DNA of 64,000 nt, taken from Prosthecochloris sp. (lineage in GTDB: Bacteria; Bacteroidota; Chlorobiia; Chlorobiales; Chlorobiaceae). The notes beneath the pieces are model-generated. The model worked only from the letters and a program-made list of their open reading frames with translations, made no database searches and was not told where the DNA came from. This document shows, one piece after another, positions 42,972 to 52,040 of this stretch. A program made the translations under genes and the position numbers. The DNA is taken from assembly GCA_015482705.2 (NCBI GenBank), contig JADMLA020000021.1, positions 1 through 64,000 on the forward strand, given 5' to 3'. Position 1 is the stretch's first letter, and each line of letters opens with the position of its first letter.

Positions 42972-43751
42972 ATGAAAAAAAGCAGCCGGACAATGAGCAG
43001 TTTCAAAGACAGGTTTTCGAACCACGCCTCGGCATACCGTCTTTATCGCCCGCTCTACCCTGCCGCGCTTTTCGAGCACCTCGCTTCACTGGCACCGACA
43101 CGGGAATGCGCTTGGGACTGCGCAACGGGAAACGGCCAGTCTGCAATACATCTCTCCAAATTCTTCATACAAATCTATGCGACTGACGCAAGCCGTCAAC
43201 AAATCACCCATGCAATTCAGAAGCCCAACATTATGTACTCAGTGTCTCCGGCTCACTCAGCACCATTACCTGACAACTCGGTTGACCTGGTAACCGTAGC
43301 GCAGGCAATCCACTGGTTTGACACCGACCGTTTTTATCGCGAAATCCGCAGGGTTCTCAAAAAAGATGGAATTCTTGCAGCATGGGCATATCATCTCCCG
43401 ACAATAGAGCCTGAAATAGATGCCATCGTTCAGACACTCTATTTCGACATCCTGGGCCGGTTCTGGGAAAAAGAAATCTCGCACATTCTTTCGGAATACC
43501 GAGAACTACAGTTTCCTTTCACCATACTACCCTCTCCGTCTTTCAGCATGATAACGAGCTGGTCTTTATACCAGTTGATCGGCTACCTTCAAACATGGTC
43601 TGCATTGGACCTTTACAGGGAGCGACATGGCAACGATCCCGTTGAACGTATTGTACCAAAACTGCTTTCGACATGGGGACGCCCCTCATCATCAAAAAGG
43701 ATGACCTGGCCGATCATTCTTACAATCGGTAAAAACCTTCATGCTCGATGA
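42972..43751 (+). CDS. Class I SAM-dependent methyltransferase
   Basis: 259 residues. Motif I CAWDCATGNGQSAIHLSKFF, motif II-like VDLVTVAQAIHWFDTDRFYR and motif III with RRVLKKDGILAAWAY. The arrangement WDCATGNGQ...AIHWFD is that of the Tmt/UbiE-like family that includes trans-aconitate methyltransferases and YafE-type proteins. The substrate is unknown. An in-frame ATG eight codons later could also be used. The gene is 43 bases after the DCC gene, same strand. The 255 bases after it (43752-44006) hold no convincing gene. Confidence 0.86.
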   Translation: MKKSSRTMSSFKDRFSNHASAYRLYRPLYPAALFEHLASLAPTRECAWDCATGNGQSAIHLSKFFIQIYATDASRQQITHAIQKPNIMYSVSPAHSAPLPDNSVDLVTVAQAIHWFDTDRFYREIRRVLKKDGILAAWAYHLPTIEPEIDAIVQTLYFDILGRFWEKEISHILSEYRELQFPFTILPSPSFSMITSWSLYQLIGYLQTWSALDLYRERHGNDPVERIVPKLLSTWGRPSSSKRMTWPIILTIGKNLHAR

Positions 43752-44006
43752 TCATTCAAAAAAAAGAGCCGCATGCACAAGATTTTCTCGAAAAAAGCGT
43801 CCAACCCCCGGAGCATTATACGCTACAGTGCGGAAAATCGTTACCCTGCGAAGTAATTACCGAAAAGACACCTCGTCTCAGGAAAACCAGAAACAACCAT
43901 TTGGGTACAATCACGTTAGGACTATAGATAAAAGGTCGTTATACTTTTGCTTGTGACGTAACAAAAACGATACGGCATTTATTCCTTACACACAAGAGAG
44001 CAAAGC

Positions 44007-44561
44007 TTGGAGCAAAACGGGCATTCAATACAGGAAGATGAATTCAGTACTATCGTCGCCGAGCACCAAGATATGGTGCTCAATACCTGTTACCGTTTCG
44101 TAATGAACAGAGAGGATGCCGAAGATATCGCACAAGAGGTTTTCCTTGAAGCCTATCGTTCACTCGGAAGTTTCAGACAGGAATCCAAGCTTTCCACCTG
44201 GATTTACCGCATCGCTGTAACAAAGTCACTCGACCATCTCCGGAAAAAAAAACGTAAAAAAAGATTTTCCTCTTTGAAACGAGTCATTGGAGTCAACGAT
44301 CCTGTGGAAGAGCTTCCAATATCTTCTCAGGAAAGCCCTGTAGAGGTACTTACCGAGAGTGAGAGAACACAGGTTCTAGAATATGCCTTGGACACTCTTC
44401 CTGAAAACCAGAAAACCGCTTTTCTTCTCAGTAAATACGACGGTTACTCCAACCAGGAAATTGCAGAGGTACTGCATACCACGGTGTCTGCGGTCGAATC
44501 TCTTGTTCACAGAGCAAAAAAAAATCTCCAGAAGAAGCTCCAAAAACATTATAAGAAATAA
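44007..44561 (+). CDS. ECF-type RNA polymerase sigma factor
   Basis: 184 residues, apparently TTG start (TTGGAGCAAAAC). Region 2 has EDIAQEVFLEAYRSLGSFRQ and the promoter-melting WIYRIAVTKSLDHLRKKKRK; region 4 ends with YDGYSNQEIAEVLHTTVSAV, the helix-turn-helix for the -35 element. Region 1.1/3 are absent, as in ECF factors. It leads a rightward cluster of four genes with a one-TM protein, a CpxP-like periplasmic protein and a DUF4405 cytochrome-like protein, suggesting an envelope-stress or redox regulon. Confidence 0.93.
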   Translation: MEQNGHSIQEDEFSTIVAEHQDMVLNTCYRFVMNREDAEDIAQEVFLEAYRSLGSFRQESKLSTWIYRIAVTKSLDHLRKKKRKKRFSSLKRVIGVNDPVEELPISSQESPVEVLTESERTQVLEYALDTLPENQKTAFLLSKYDGYSNQEIAEVLHTTVSAVESLVHRAKKNLQKKLQKHYKK

Positions 44562-44686
44562 TGGCTATTCATGGTATCTTTAACATTTTCTCTGCACATC
44601 GTTCATGTTCTGTAACTACAGATAAAAGGATAACTACTTTTTTCATCCTGCAGTGCAAGGATTGCAACTCAGGAACGTCTAAGTAA

Positions 44687-45064
44687 ATGGAACAAACTAT
44701 GACTATGATGAACCAAAAAGCTCACATAGATACCCAAGTCCAGAAAACCATGGAAGCGCTTGACAACCTTCCCGAGTTGAAGGCACACTACCTTTTCAGG
44801 GCAAAGGTAATGGAACGAATTACACAGGAAACTCTGGTACATGCTCAGCAAGCCAACCCCGCCATGCGAAGTGTAAAATTTGCGTTGATGGCTTTTCTGC
44901 TGATTATCAATATCGGATCCGCACTTGTTCTCATGCTTTCGAACGATACAGAGCAAACTTTCAGTAAGCAAGACCCCCTTGAAAGCCTGACGAACGAATA
45001 CAGCAGCCCCGCCCTTTCATATTATCTGGATAACGACAACAGCGTTGAAGATCCCGATGAATAA
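44687..45064 (+). CDS. Putative one-TM anti-sigma-like protein
   Basis: 125 residues. A cytosolic helical N-terminus (about 10-60: THIDTQVQKTMEALDNLPEL-like, then AHYLFRAKVMERIT) leads to one membrane span (FALMAFLLIINIGSALVLML, about 64-84) and an acidic outer tail. It immediately follows the sigma gene (126-base gap). This layout fits a ZAS-less anti-sigma, and position is the only argument; there is no HxxxCxxC zinc motif. CAGGAA precedes the ATG. Confidence 0.6.
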   Translation: MEQTMTMMNQKAHIDTQVQKTMEALDNLPELKAHYLFRAKVMERITQETLVHAQQANPAMRSVKFALMAFLLIINIGSALVLMLSNDTEQTFSKQDPLESLTNEYSSPALSYYLDNDNSVEDPDE

Positions 45065-45147
45065 ACATATGACTTCAACCGATACGCTCTCTGCAGTGAG
45101 AAGCAGGCGTCACATGCACATACTTGTTTGAACCAAACAATCTTCGT

Positions 45148-45744
45148 ATGGATTTTCTTTCATCCAAACGTTTCATCTCGATTACGCTCGCTATACTGAT
45201 CGTTTTAAATCTTGCTCTGCTCGGAACGCTCTGGTGGCAAAACGTCAAAACTCCAACGAAAAACGAAACAGTGGTCAAGACCATCAAAGACACAAAAAAA
45301 CGATCGTTTTTCGAAAAAGAACTGAACCTGACCGATGAACAAAGCAAAGAATTCAACGCACTGAGACAGCAGCATTTTCAGGGAACGTTACCGGCTCTCG
45401 TAACGATCTCGAGCCTCAAACGCAAACTGATTCAGGAAGCGATCAAAACCGATCCGGATACGCTCGAAATCAAAGTCCTTGCCGAACGAATCGGCTCGCT
45501 ACAGGCAGTCATTGAATACAGACTCGCATGGCATTTCAACGGCCTTTCAAACGTATGCTCGCCCGAACAGCGGGATTCGCTGCAAAGCGTCCTTGAAAAA
45601 GTAACGGCAAAGCCGTATAAATTGAAGAGCAGGTTGTTTCTCAAACGAATACGGCTCACCCCTATCAAGGAAAATAACGTCGCAGAGCAAGACACAACCA
45701 ATGATAAAAATCGGGACAAACAATCAGAGGCAACACCACAATGA
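45148..45744 (+). CDS. CpxP/Spy-like periplasmic protein
   Basis: 198 residues from the ATG at 45148 (24 bases into a slightly longer frame). An N-terminal membrane anchor (about 8-30) is followed by an extended alpha-helical periplasmic region with the LTDEQSKEFNALRQQHFQGT pattern of the LTxxQ family (heavy-metal sensor/Spy/CpxP). These act as chaperone or stress sensors in the periplasm. It overlaps the DUF4405 gene by 4 bases (ATGA), and follows the one-TM gene on the same strand. Confidence 0.75.
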   Translation: MDFLSSKRFISITLAILIVLNLALLGTLWWQNVKTPTKNETVVKTIKDTKKRSFFEKELNLTDEQSKEFNALRQQHFQGTLPALVTISSLKRKLIQEAIKTDPDTLEIKVLAERIGSLQAVIEYRLAWHFNGLSNVCSPEQRDSLQSVLEKVTAKPYKLKSRLFLKRIRLTPIKENNVAEQDTTNDKNRDKQSEATPQ

Positions 45745-46409
45745 AAAAGAAACGATTCAGCTGGAGAGCTTTCATCAGCCTTGGTCTTTTTATTGCATTT
45801 CTCATGTTGTTCGTTTCTGGAATTATCCTCTATTTGGCCCCTCCCGGAAGAGTCGCAAACTGGACAAACTGGCAAATCCTCGGGCTCAGCAAGCAGGATT
45901 GGCAAAACCAGCACACATTATTCAGCCTTGCTTTTGCCATCCTCTCCATCTTTCATCTTTTTTCCATCAACTGGAAAGCTTTCTGGTCCTATATCGTAGC
46001 TAAAGCCCATGCAGGACCGGGCAGGCCTATCGAGATTTTCAGCATTCTTTTCCTTGCACTGCTTTTCGGAATCGGGACGCATTTGAAAATTCAGCCATTC
46101 TCGACAGTAATCGATTTCGGCGACGCTCTTTCTGAATCTTGGGAAGAGCCGCAGCAAAGTCCTCCGATACCTCACATGGAAAGGATGACCTTGAGAGAAA
46201 TCGCCGAAAGATTCACCAGAGGCCAAAGCCCTGAATCACTGCAAAAACAACTCGAGGAAGCTGGTATTACCGCCCCGTCTCTGGATCAGACGCTTGAAAG
46301 CATTGCACGTGAAAACAATACGTCGGCACAAGAAGTATACAAACTGTTAGGCATCGACGCCGTCCCGAAATCCGGCATGGGAAAAGGAAAGGGAAAAAAC
46401 AGACGGTGA
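45741..46409 (+). CDS. DUF4405 membrane protein (cytochrome b-like)
   Basis: 222 residues. Three or four membrane helices cover the first half (SLGLFIAFLMLFVSGIILYL and IFSILFLALLFGIGTHL), with His at NQHTLFSLAFAILSIFHLF spaced as in haem-binding DUF4405 proteins. The C-terminal third is soluble with a helix-loop repeat (MTLREIAERFTRGQSPESL ... GITAPSLDQTLESIA) and a Lys/Gly tail. A redox role in the membrane is inferred. It closes the operon: the next gene on the other strand converges from 46562. Confidence 0.72.
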   Translation: MKKKRFSWRAFISLGLFIAFLMLFVSGIILYLAPPGRVANWTNWQILGLSKQDWQNQHTLFSLAFAILSIFHLFSINWKAFWSYIVAKAHAGPGRPIEIFSILFLALLFGIGTHLKIQPFSTVIDFGDALSESWEEPQQSPPIPHMERMTLREIAERFTRGQSPESLQKQLEEAGITAPSLDQTLESIARENNTSAQEVYKLLGIDAVPKSGMGKGKGKNRR

Positions 46410-46561
46410 TGTATCGACTCCCGAAAATGTCTACCTTCCGTTCTATCGGTTCTCTTCGAGCTTGAATTCTGAAAGCCCATTACAGCCTGTAGCTATAACA
46501 AACAAACAACGGTAGCCCGTAGTGTAAAAAGTTGCTGTTGTGCACAACCTTCTGCGACAAG

Positions 46562-48070
46562 TTATTCACTGTCGACATCGCTTTTCGTTTTCGAACCGAG
46601 CAGCTTGAAAACAAACGTCACTTCATTGCTGAACACAACAAGAATAATCCCGAGGTAACAGATCGTCAGAACGGTTTCAAACCATATACTCTGGATTCCT
46701 GCAGTAACCGGAAGACGAGTCAAAGCAATACCGGTCACGAATAAAAGCAGCAGTTTCCTCCACTCGTACCTGTTGGGATACACTTTTAACGAGAAATACC
46801 CCATACAAGCACTCATCACAACCGTTCCGGCAAGTATAGCGACCGCGGCCCCCTCCATTCCCATCAACGGCACAAGCCAAAGACAAACCACCGTTGTAAC
46901 ACCTGCGCCAGCGAAAGTAACGGCCGGCAGATATCTGGTACTCCCGGTGATCAGAATACCGGCTGTAAGATTTGTCGAGATCATGTCGAAAACGTAACTG
47001 AAAAATATCCAGGGCAGAATTGAAAGACCTATCCAGTATTCAGGAGGCAACATATACAATTGATCAAAATAATGGTAGCGTATCAGGTCCGGAACATAAA
47101 AAGTTCCGGCAAGAGCGATAACCATGGCAAATACGGTTGAAATGCTCAGCACGTAACGAAAAAGGGTTTTGGCCTCGGGATCTTCTGCATGTTGCAGGAA
47201 AAAAGGCTGCCATGCGAATCTGAATACCTGAATGAAAAGTTGAAGCAGAATACCGAATGCTGCAACACGGCCGTAAATCCCTACAATATCGGACTGGGCG
47301 TAACCTGATCCGTAAATTCTTTCAATGTCTTCAAGCCTCATTCGTATAAGAACGTTCCGATCGATAAGATGAACCAGCAACCCGGCAATCCCTGTAGGAA
47401 CATAGGGCAACCCTATTCTCAGCATTTCACGGAGCGTGTCGGAAGAAAAAAAACGCCTGAACTGTCTGAACACCGGTACAACAATCAGCAGGCTGATCGA
47501 TGACCCCACAATATTGGCAATAAAAGCTCCTTTCAAACCGTTATTGAAATGCACGATCAATACAAACGCCGTGACAACCACAGCCACGACTCCGAAAACC
47601 CTCGCGATTGCAAACTGAACGGCCTTTCGTTTCAGCCGTAGTTCAGCGAAAGGAATAACCAGCATCGCATCGAGCCAGAGAATTATCGCTGCATAGCGTA
47701 TAAACTCCTGCTGATTAGCCGACAAGCCTATCAGCTCGGCAATTCCAGGAGCAAAAAACTGAATACAGGCGGTAAATGCAGTGGAAGTCAGAAGAAGTGA
47801 AATAACTGCCGTTGAAAAACACCGGGCGCTGTCGCCTCCTGACCGCGCATCGTCTGATGCAACTTTAAGATAGGAAGTCTCCATGCCGTAAGCGAACAGA
47901 ACATTCGCAAGGGCGATGTTCGCGTATATCAGTGCATGCACCCCATTATCGAAGGTATCGAGAAGATTCGCATACAAAGGAACGAGCACATAGTTCAGAC
48001 CCCGAGCCAGAATCGTGCTTGTACCATAAATAACGGTATCTTTTGCCAGAAGTTTCAGCTTGTCAAGCAT
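46562..48070 (-). CDS. Polysaccharide flippase (Wzx/MATE-like)
   Basis: 502 residues with about 12-14 membrane helices. The N-terminal TVIYGTSTILARGLNYVLVP and recurring Arg/Gly pattern are typical of the polysaccharide-biosynthesis flippases (MVF superfamily) that move lipid-linked O-antigen or capsule units. No glycosyltransferase cluster is adjacent. It is followed downstream by the convergent DUF4405 operon; upstream is a small membrane protein of the same strand, 34 bases away. Confidence 0.85.
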   Translation of the reverse strand: MLDKLKLLAKDTVIYGTSTILARGLNYVLVPLYANLLDTFDNGVHALIYANIALANVLFAYGMETSYLKVASDDARSGGDSARCFSTAVISLLLTSTAFTACIQFFAPGIAELIGLSANQQEFIRYAAIILWLDAMLVIPFAELRLKRKAVQFAIARVFGVVAVVVTAFVLIVHFNNGLKGAFIANIVGSSISLLIVVPVFRQFRRFFSSDTLREMLRIGLPYVPTGIAGLLVHLIDRNVLIRMRLEDIERIYGSGYAQSDIVGIYGRVAAFGILLQLFIQVFRFAWQPFFLQHAEDPEAKTLFRYVLSISTVFAMVIALAGTFYVPDLIRYHYFDQLYMLPPEYWIGLSILPWIFFSYVFDMISTNLTAGILITGSTRYLPAVTFAGAGVTTVVCLWLVPLMGMEGAAVAILAGTVVMSACMGYFSLKVYPNRYEWRKLLLLFVTGIALTRLPVTAGIQSIWFETVLTICYLGIILVVFSNEVTFVFKLLGSKTKSDVDSE

Positions 48071-48103
48071 AGAGAACTTCAGCTTTATTGTCTCCCCTTT
48101 CGC

Positions 48104-48451
48104 TCAGTGCTTACCAGTCCCTTTACCGTTGCCGGCGGCTTTCTCCGAAGGTTCATCCTGAAGTTTCTTCATCTTGTCGAAGGCCGGCCGTAACCTGCCA
48201 TCTTTTTCCTCAACGGGAATCTTTGAAATAACATCTCTTAAATGCTTTTGAGCCTCGGTCTGCTGCTGTTTCAATTTTTCAAGCTCCTCGCCGGACAAAC
48301 CAACCGGGTTATCTTCATCGATCAGCGTGTCCCTGATCGATTCGATTTCCATATTCTGCTCTTCCTTCATATGCTTGACAAACTTGGACATAACAAAAAG
48401 AAGACCGAAAAAAATCGGTAAGGCGAAAGATAAGATGATGAGCCAACTCAT
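48104..48451 (-). CDS. Hypothetical small membrane protein
   Basis: 115 residues. One N-terminal membrane helix (SWLIILSFALPIFFGLLFVMS, 2-22) followed by a charged helical region rich in Glu/Lys and a Gly/Lys tail (GNGKGTGKH). Not recognised. It lies 34 bases upstream of the flippase, same strand, so it may be cotranscribed. Confidence 0.65.
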   Translation of the reverse strand: MSWLIILSFALPIFFGLLFVMSKFVKHMKEEQNMEIESIRDTLIDEDNPVGLSGEELEKLKQQQTEAQKHLRDVISKIPVEEKDGRLRPAFDKMKKLQDEPSEKAAGNGKGTGKH

Positions 48452-48640
48452 AAATCCTGATGTTTTTTTTGAAAAAAACGCAAAATCAGTTACAATCAGC
48501 CTGATTGCAATAAAATATCAATATTAAGTAGTTTTTATAAATATTTCACATGCAAAGCCCGCTATCAACCATTACTGTATCCAGCTCTTCACGGCAAGCA
48601 AGCTGGTTGATGGAGAGGCCTATAAATTCAGATACCGATC

Positions 48641-49621
48641 ATGGACTTTTCTCAAGAGAAAATTGAAGTTATCGACACAGGCAAACAAACCATCCGTCAC
48701 GAAGCGAACGCACTTTCCCGTATCGCTGAACTGCTCGATCATAATTTTTATGATGCCACAGTGCTTCTGAGCCAATGCAAGGGGAAAATCATTATTTCCG
48801 GAATGGGAAAATCCGGCATCATAGGTCAGAAAATCGCGGCAACGCTTTCTTCGACTGGAACCACCGCCCTCTTCATGCATCCTGCTGAAGCAGCGCATGG
48901 TGACCTTGGTGTCGTTTCGAAAGATGACTGCGTCATCTGCCTTTCGAAAAGCGGTATGACCGAAGAATTGAACTTCATTCTCCCTGCGTTGAGAAAAATC
49001 GGTGTTTCCATCCTGGCATTTACCGGCAACAAACGGTCATACCTTGCTGAAAAAGCAGATATCGTTCTCGATGTAAGCGTAGAGCAGGAAGCCTGCCCAT
49101 TCGACCTGGCACCGACAACTTCGACAACAGCCATGCTTGCCATGGGAGACGCACTTGCAATGTGCCTGATGAAAATGAAACAGTTCACACATCATGATTT
49201 TGCCGTGACCCATCCAAAAGGATCTCTCGGTAAAAGATTAACCATGAAAGTATCTGATATCATGGCCACCGCCGAGGCGTTACCGCTTGTCGAAGAAACA
49301 GCCCTGCTTACCGATATTATTCTTGAAATGACATCGAAGCGTTTCGGAATGAGTGGAATAACAGACAACGCAGGAAAACTTACGGGAGTTTTTACCGACG
49401 GAGACCTTCGAAGACTCATTCAAAGCAAAAAGGACATTCTTTCATTACAGGCAAAAGACGTCATGACTAAAGCTCCCAAGACAGTCACTGCAGACACCCT
49501 TGCGGAAAAATGCTTGAGAATTCTCGAATCGCACAGGATAACACAGCTGCTCGTCTGTGACGAGAACAACCACCCTGTAGGGATCATTCACATTCATGAC
49601 CTCATCACGTTAGGATTGTAA
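48641..49621 (+). CDS. kdsD: KdsD/KpsF arabinose-5-phosphate isomerase
   Basis: 326 residues. A SIS domain (GMGKSGIIGQKIAATLSSTG, then FMHPAEAAHGDLG, and CLSKSGMTEELN) is followed by two CBS domains (from about residue 205). Length and domain order match KdsD/GutQ, which isomerise ribulose-5-phosphate to arabinose-5-phosphate, precursor of Kdo in lipopolysaccharide. It stands rightward between the flippase and the leftward zwf. It also shows the PFDLAPTTSTTAMLAMGDAL motif characteristic of the family. Confidence 0.95.
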   Translation: MDFSQEKIEVIDTGKQTIRHEANALSRIAELLDHNFYDATVLLSQCKGKIIISGMGKSGIIGQKIAATLSSTGTTALFMHPAEAAHGDLGVVSKDDCVICLSKSGMTEELNFILPALRKIGVSILAFTGNKRSYLAEKADIVLDVSVEQEACPFDLAPTTSTTAMLAMGDALAMCLMKMKQFTHHDFAVTHPKGSLGKRLTMKVSDIMATAEALPLVEETALLTDIILEMTSKRFGMSGITDNAGKLTGVFTDGDLRRLIQSKKDILSLQAKDVMTKAPKTVTADTLAEKCLRILESHRITQLLVCDENNHPVGIIHIHDLITLGL

Positions 49622-49698
49622 CCGTCACGATCGAGAAAAAAAGCAGCTGAACATGGAAGTTGCATTAGCCGATCTCCATGATTCTATACGTTGGTTTG

Positions 49699-51135
49699 TC
49701 ACCACTCGGTATATGGCCCCCATGAATGAACCGGATAGGATTCGGGCTCGACATGTTTGAATGAGTCCCGAATACTGTCAATGACTCCCCAACTGCTTTC
49801 CACTGCATCCTGGCGGATAAAGTGCATCTGGTCTCCGGCCATCGCATCGAGGAGAAGATGCTGATAAGGCGTCATCTGCTCGAGCTCGAACGATGTTTTA
49901 TAATCGAATTTCATAAAAACCGGATCGGTCACCAGCTCTTTACCGGGTCTTTTGGAACCAAACCGAATTGCGATCGTTTCTTCCGGCTGGATTTGTATGA
50001 TAATCTGGTTTGCCGTATAACTGCAACTTTGAGGAGGACCGAAAAAGTTTTGAGGAGGACACTTGAATGTCATAACTATTTCAGTCACCTGTTTTTCAAG
50101 ATTCTTGCCAGCCTTCATGACGAAAGGGACGTCTTTCCAGCGCCAGTTATCGACATACCATCGAATGGCTGCAAATGTTTCAACTGCCGAATCAGGCGCT
50201 ACGTTCTTTTCATCCCTATAGCCGTCATATTGTCCAAGAACAACGTTATCCCGGACATTGTCTTTTGTCAACGGCCTCAGCGAGCGTAAGACTTTTCCTT
50301 TTTCATCACGAACCGCTTCCGCACTCAGATCGACAGGGGGCTCCATTGCAATTGCCGCAAGTAGTTGAAGGCCGTGATTTTGTATGATGTCTCGAAGCAG
50401 GCCCGATTTTTCATAATACGCCCCTCTGGATCTGATACCGAAATCCTCGGCAATTGTAATACTGACATTCTCTATATATTGTCTGTTCCACAACGGTTCG
50501 AACATACCGTTGGAAAAACGGAACACAAGAATGTTCTGTACCGGCTCCTTACCAAGATAGTGGTCGATACGGTATACCTGTTCCTCATGAAAAACCCTTC
50601 CCACTATGGCATTCAGTTCACGAGCGCTTTCGAGGTCAAACCCGTATGGTTTTTCAACCACTATTTTACGCCATCCCCGGCAAGCCTCACTTTTTCCTCC
50701 GAGATCCGCTTTTTCAAGATTATCGATAATGTATGGTGCCAGGCTGGGCGGAGTAGCGAGATAAAAAAGCAAATTACTGCATGAAGAGTCGCTCGTAACC
50801 ATCTTGTCTATTTCATGCCGCAAGAGCATGTACCCTTCGTTTTCAGTCAAATCGGCACGAACATAGAAAAGGTTGTTGCAAAACAAGTCAAGAGTGTCGG
50901 TATTTATAAGTGAATCGGAGGCATGAGCCTGAACGCTCTGTCTCGCATAGTCCCGGAACCCTAAATGATCGATCGCGGAACGGGCTACCCCTATAACCCT
51001 GTACCTTTCGGGAAGCTGCTTCCAACGGGCAAGCTGATACAGTGAAGGCAAAAGCTTTCTCGATGAGAGATCGCTTTCGGCACCAAACAAAACAAAGGTG
51101 AAATTGTCAAGCTGCTGGTCCATGAGCTTCAGCAC
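49699..51135 (-). CDS. zwf: Glucose-6-phosphate dehydrogenase
   Basis: 478 residues (GTG at 51133-51135; ATG at 51123 would give MDQQLDNFTFVLFG). The active-site motif RIDHYLGKE (189-197) and substrate motif KPYGFD are intact. The first nucleotide motif reads FGAESDL (17-23) where the family normally has FGASGDL/GATGDL, so the key glycine is a Ser. It oxidises glucose-6-phosphate in the oxidative pentose phosphate route, giving NADPH. The start overlaps the gnd stop by one base, so zwf and gnd form an operon. Confidence 0.93.
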   Translation of the reverse strand: MLKLMDQQLDNFTFVLFGAESDLSSRKLLPSLYQLARWKQLPERYRVIGVARSAIDHLGFRDYARQSVQAHASDSLINTDTLDLFCNNLFYVRADLTENEGYMLLRHEIDKMVTSDSSCSNLLFYLATPPSLAPYIIDNLEKADLGGKSEACRGWRKIVVEKPYGFDLESARELNAIVGRVFHEEQVYRIDHYLGKEPVQNILVFRFSNGMFEPLWNRQYIENVSITIAEDFGIRSRGAYYEKSGLLRDIIQNHGLQLLAAIAMEPPVDLSAEAVRDEKGKVLRSLRPLTKDNVRDNVVLGQYDGYRDEKNVAPDSAVETFAAIRWYVDNWRWKDVPFVMKAGKNLEKQVTEIVMTFKCPPQNFFGPPQSCSYTANQIIIQIQPEETIAIRFGSKRPGKELVTDPVFMKFDYKTSFELEQMTPYQHLLLDAMAGDQMHFIRQDAVESSWGVIDSIRDSFKHVEPESYPVHSWGPYTEW

Positions 51136-52037
51136 TATTTTTCTTTTGGAATAAATCCATGCCCACCGAATTCATGACGAAGAGCCGCTACAACTTTGTC
51201 GGAAAAATTGTCTCTCGATCGCGAACGGTACCTCCTGAACAAAGCGTCTGCAATAACAGGAATGGCGACCCCCTGCTCAAGAGCGGTCTCAACCATCCAT
51301 TTTCCCTCTCCGGAATCGGCAATTTCTCCGGAAAGGTAACCGAGATCCTCGTCTTTTTCGAAGGCTCTTGCAACAAGGTCCATAAGCCATCCTCTTATAA
51401 CCGAACCGTTTGCCCATACTCGTGCCACTTCCTGATGGTCGAATACAAATCTGCTGTTCTCGAGAACATCGAAACCCTCTCCAATAGCTTGCATCATACC
51501 ATATTCAACACCGTTATGAACCATTTTCGCAAAATGCCCTGCCCCACTTTCCCCCATGTATCCATAACCGCCGGACACACACATATCTTCAAAAAGAGGA
51601 ACAAGTGACATAAAAACCTTACGGTCACCGCCAACCATCATACAAGCCCCGTTTCTCGCTCCTTCAAGACCGCCACTTGTACCGACATCCATAAAACCGA
51701 TCCCTTTTTCGGCAAGCATCTCACTCCTTCTTACCGTGTCGTGATAATTGGAGTTTCCACCGTCTACGACAATATCACCGCCGTCAAGTAACGGTAAGAG
51801 AGATTCCAGCGTTTTATCAACTGGATCGCCTGACGGCACCATGAGCCAGCAAATCCTTGGAACAGGAAGTCGAGCAACCATTTGTTCCAGTGAAACAGCA
51901 GGAGAAGCCCCCTTTCCTGCAAGTTTTTCAACAGCTTCTCTGGAGAGATCGAACACAACCACCTCATGATGGTGAGCAAGAATGTTTTCTACCATATTCT
52001 CACCCATTTTCCCAAGACCGACAAATCCCAGTTTCAT
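51135..52037 (-). CDS. gnd: 6-phosphogluconate dehydrogenase, decarboxylating (short type)
   Basis: 300 residues, the short GndA/YqeC type rather than the 470-residue form. NAD(P)-binding GLGKMGENM at the start, VVDGGNSNYHDTVRRSEML, DVGTSGGLEGARNGACMMVGG and the catalytic Lys in AGHFAKMVHNGVEYGMMQ are all intact. It follows G6PDH chemistry to make ribulose-5-phosphate. It is upstream of zwf on the same strand and follows the histidine kinase by 3 bases. Confidence 0.94.
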   Translation of the reverse strand: MKLGFVGLGKMGENMVENILAHHHEVVVFDLSREAVEKLAGKGASPAVSLEQMVARLPVPRICWLMVPSGDPVDKTLESLLPLLDGGDIVVDGGNSNYHDTVRRSEMLAEKGIGFMDVGTSGGLEGARNGACMMVGGDRKVFMSLVPLFEDMCVSGGYGYMGESGAGHFAKMVHNGVEYGMMQAIGEGFDVLENSRFVFDHQEVARVWANGSVIRGWLMDLVARAFEKDEDLGYLSGEIADSGEGKWMVETALEQGVAIPVIADALFRRYRSRSRDNFSDKVVAALRHEFGGHGFIPKEK

Positions 52038-52040
52038 CAG

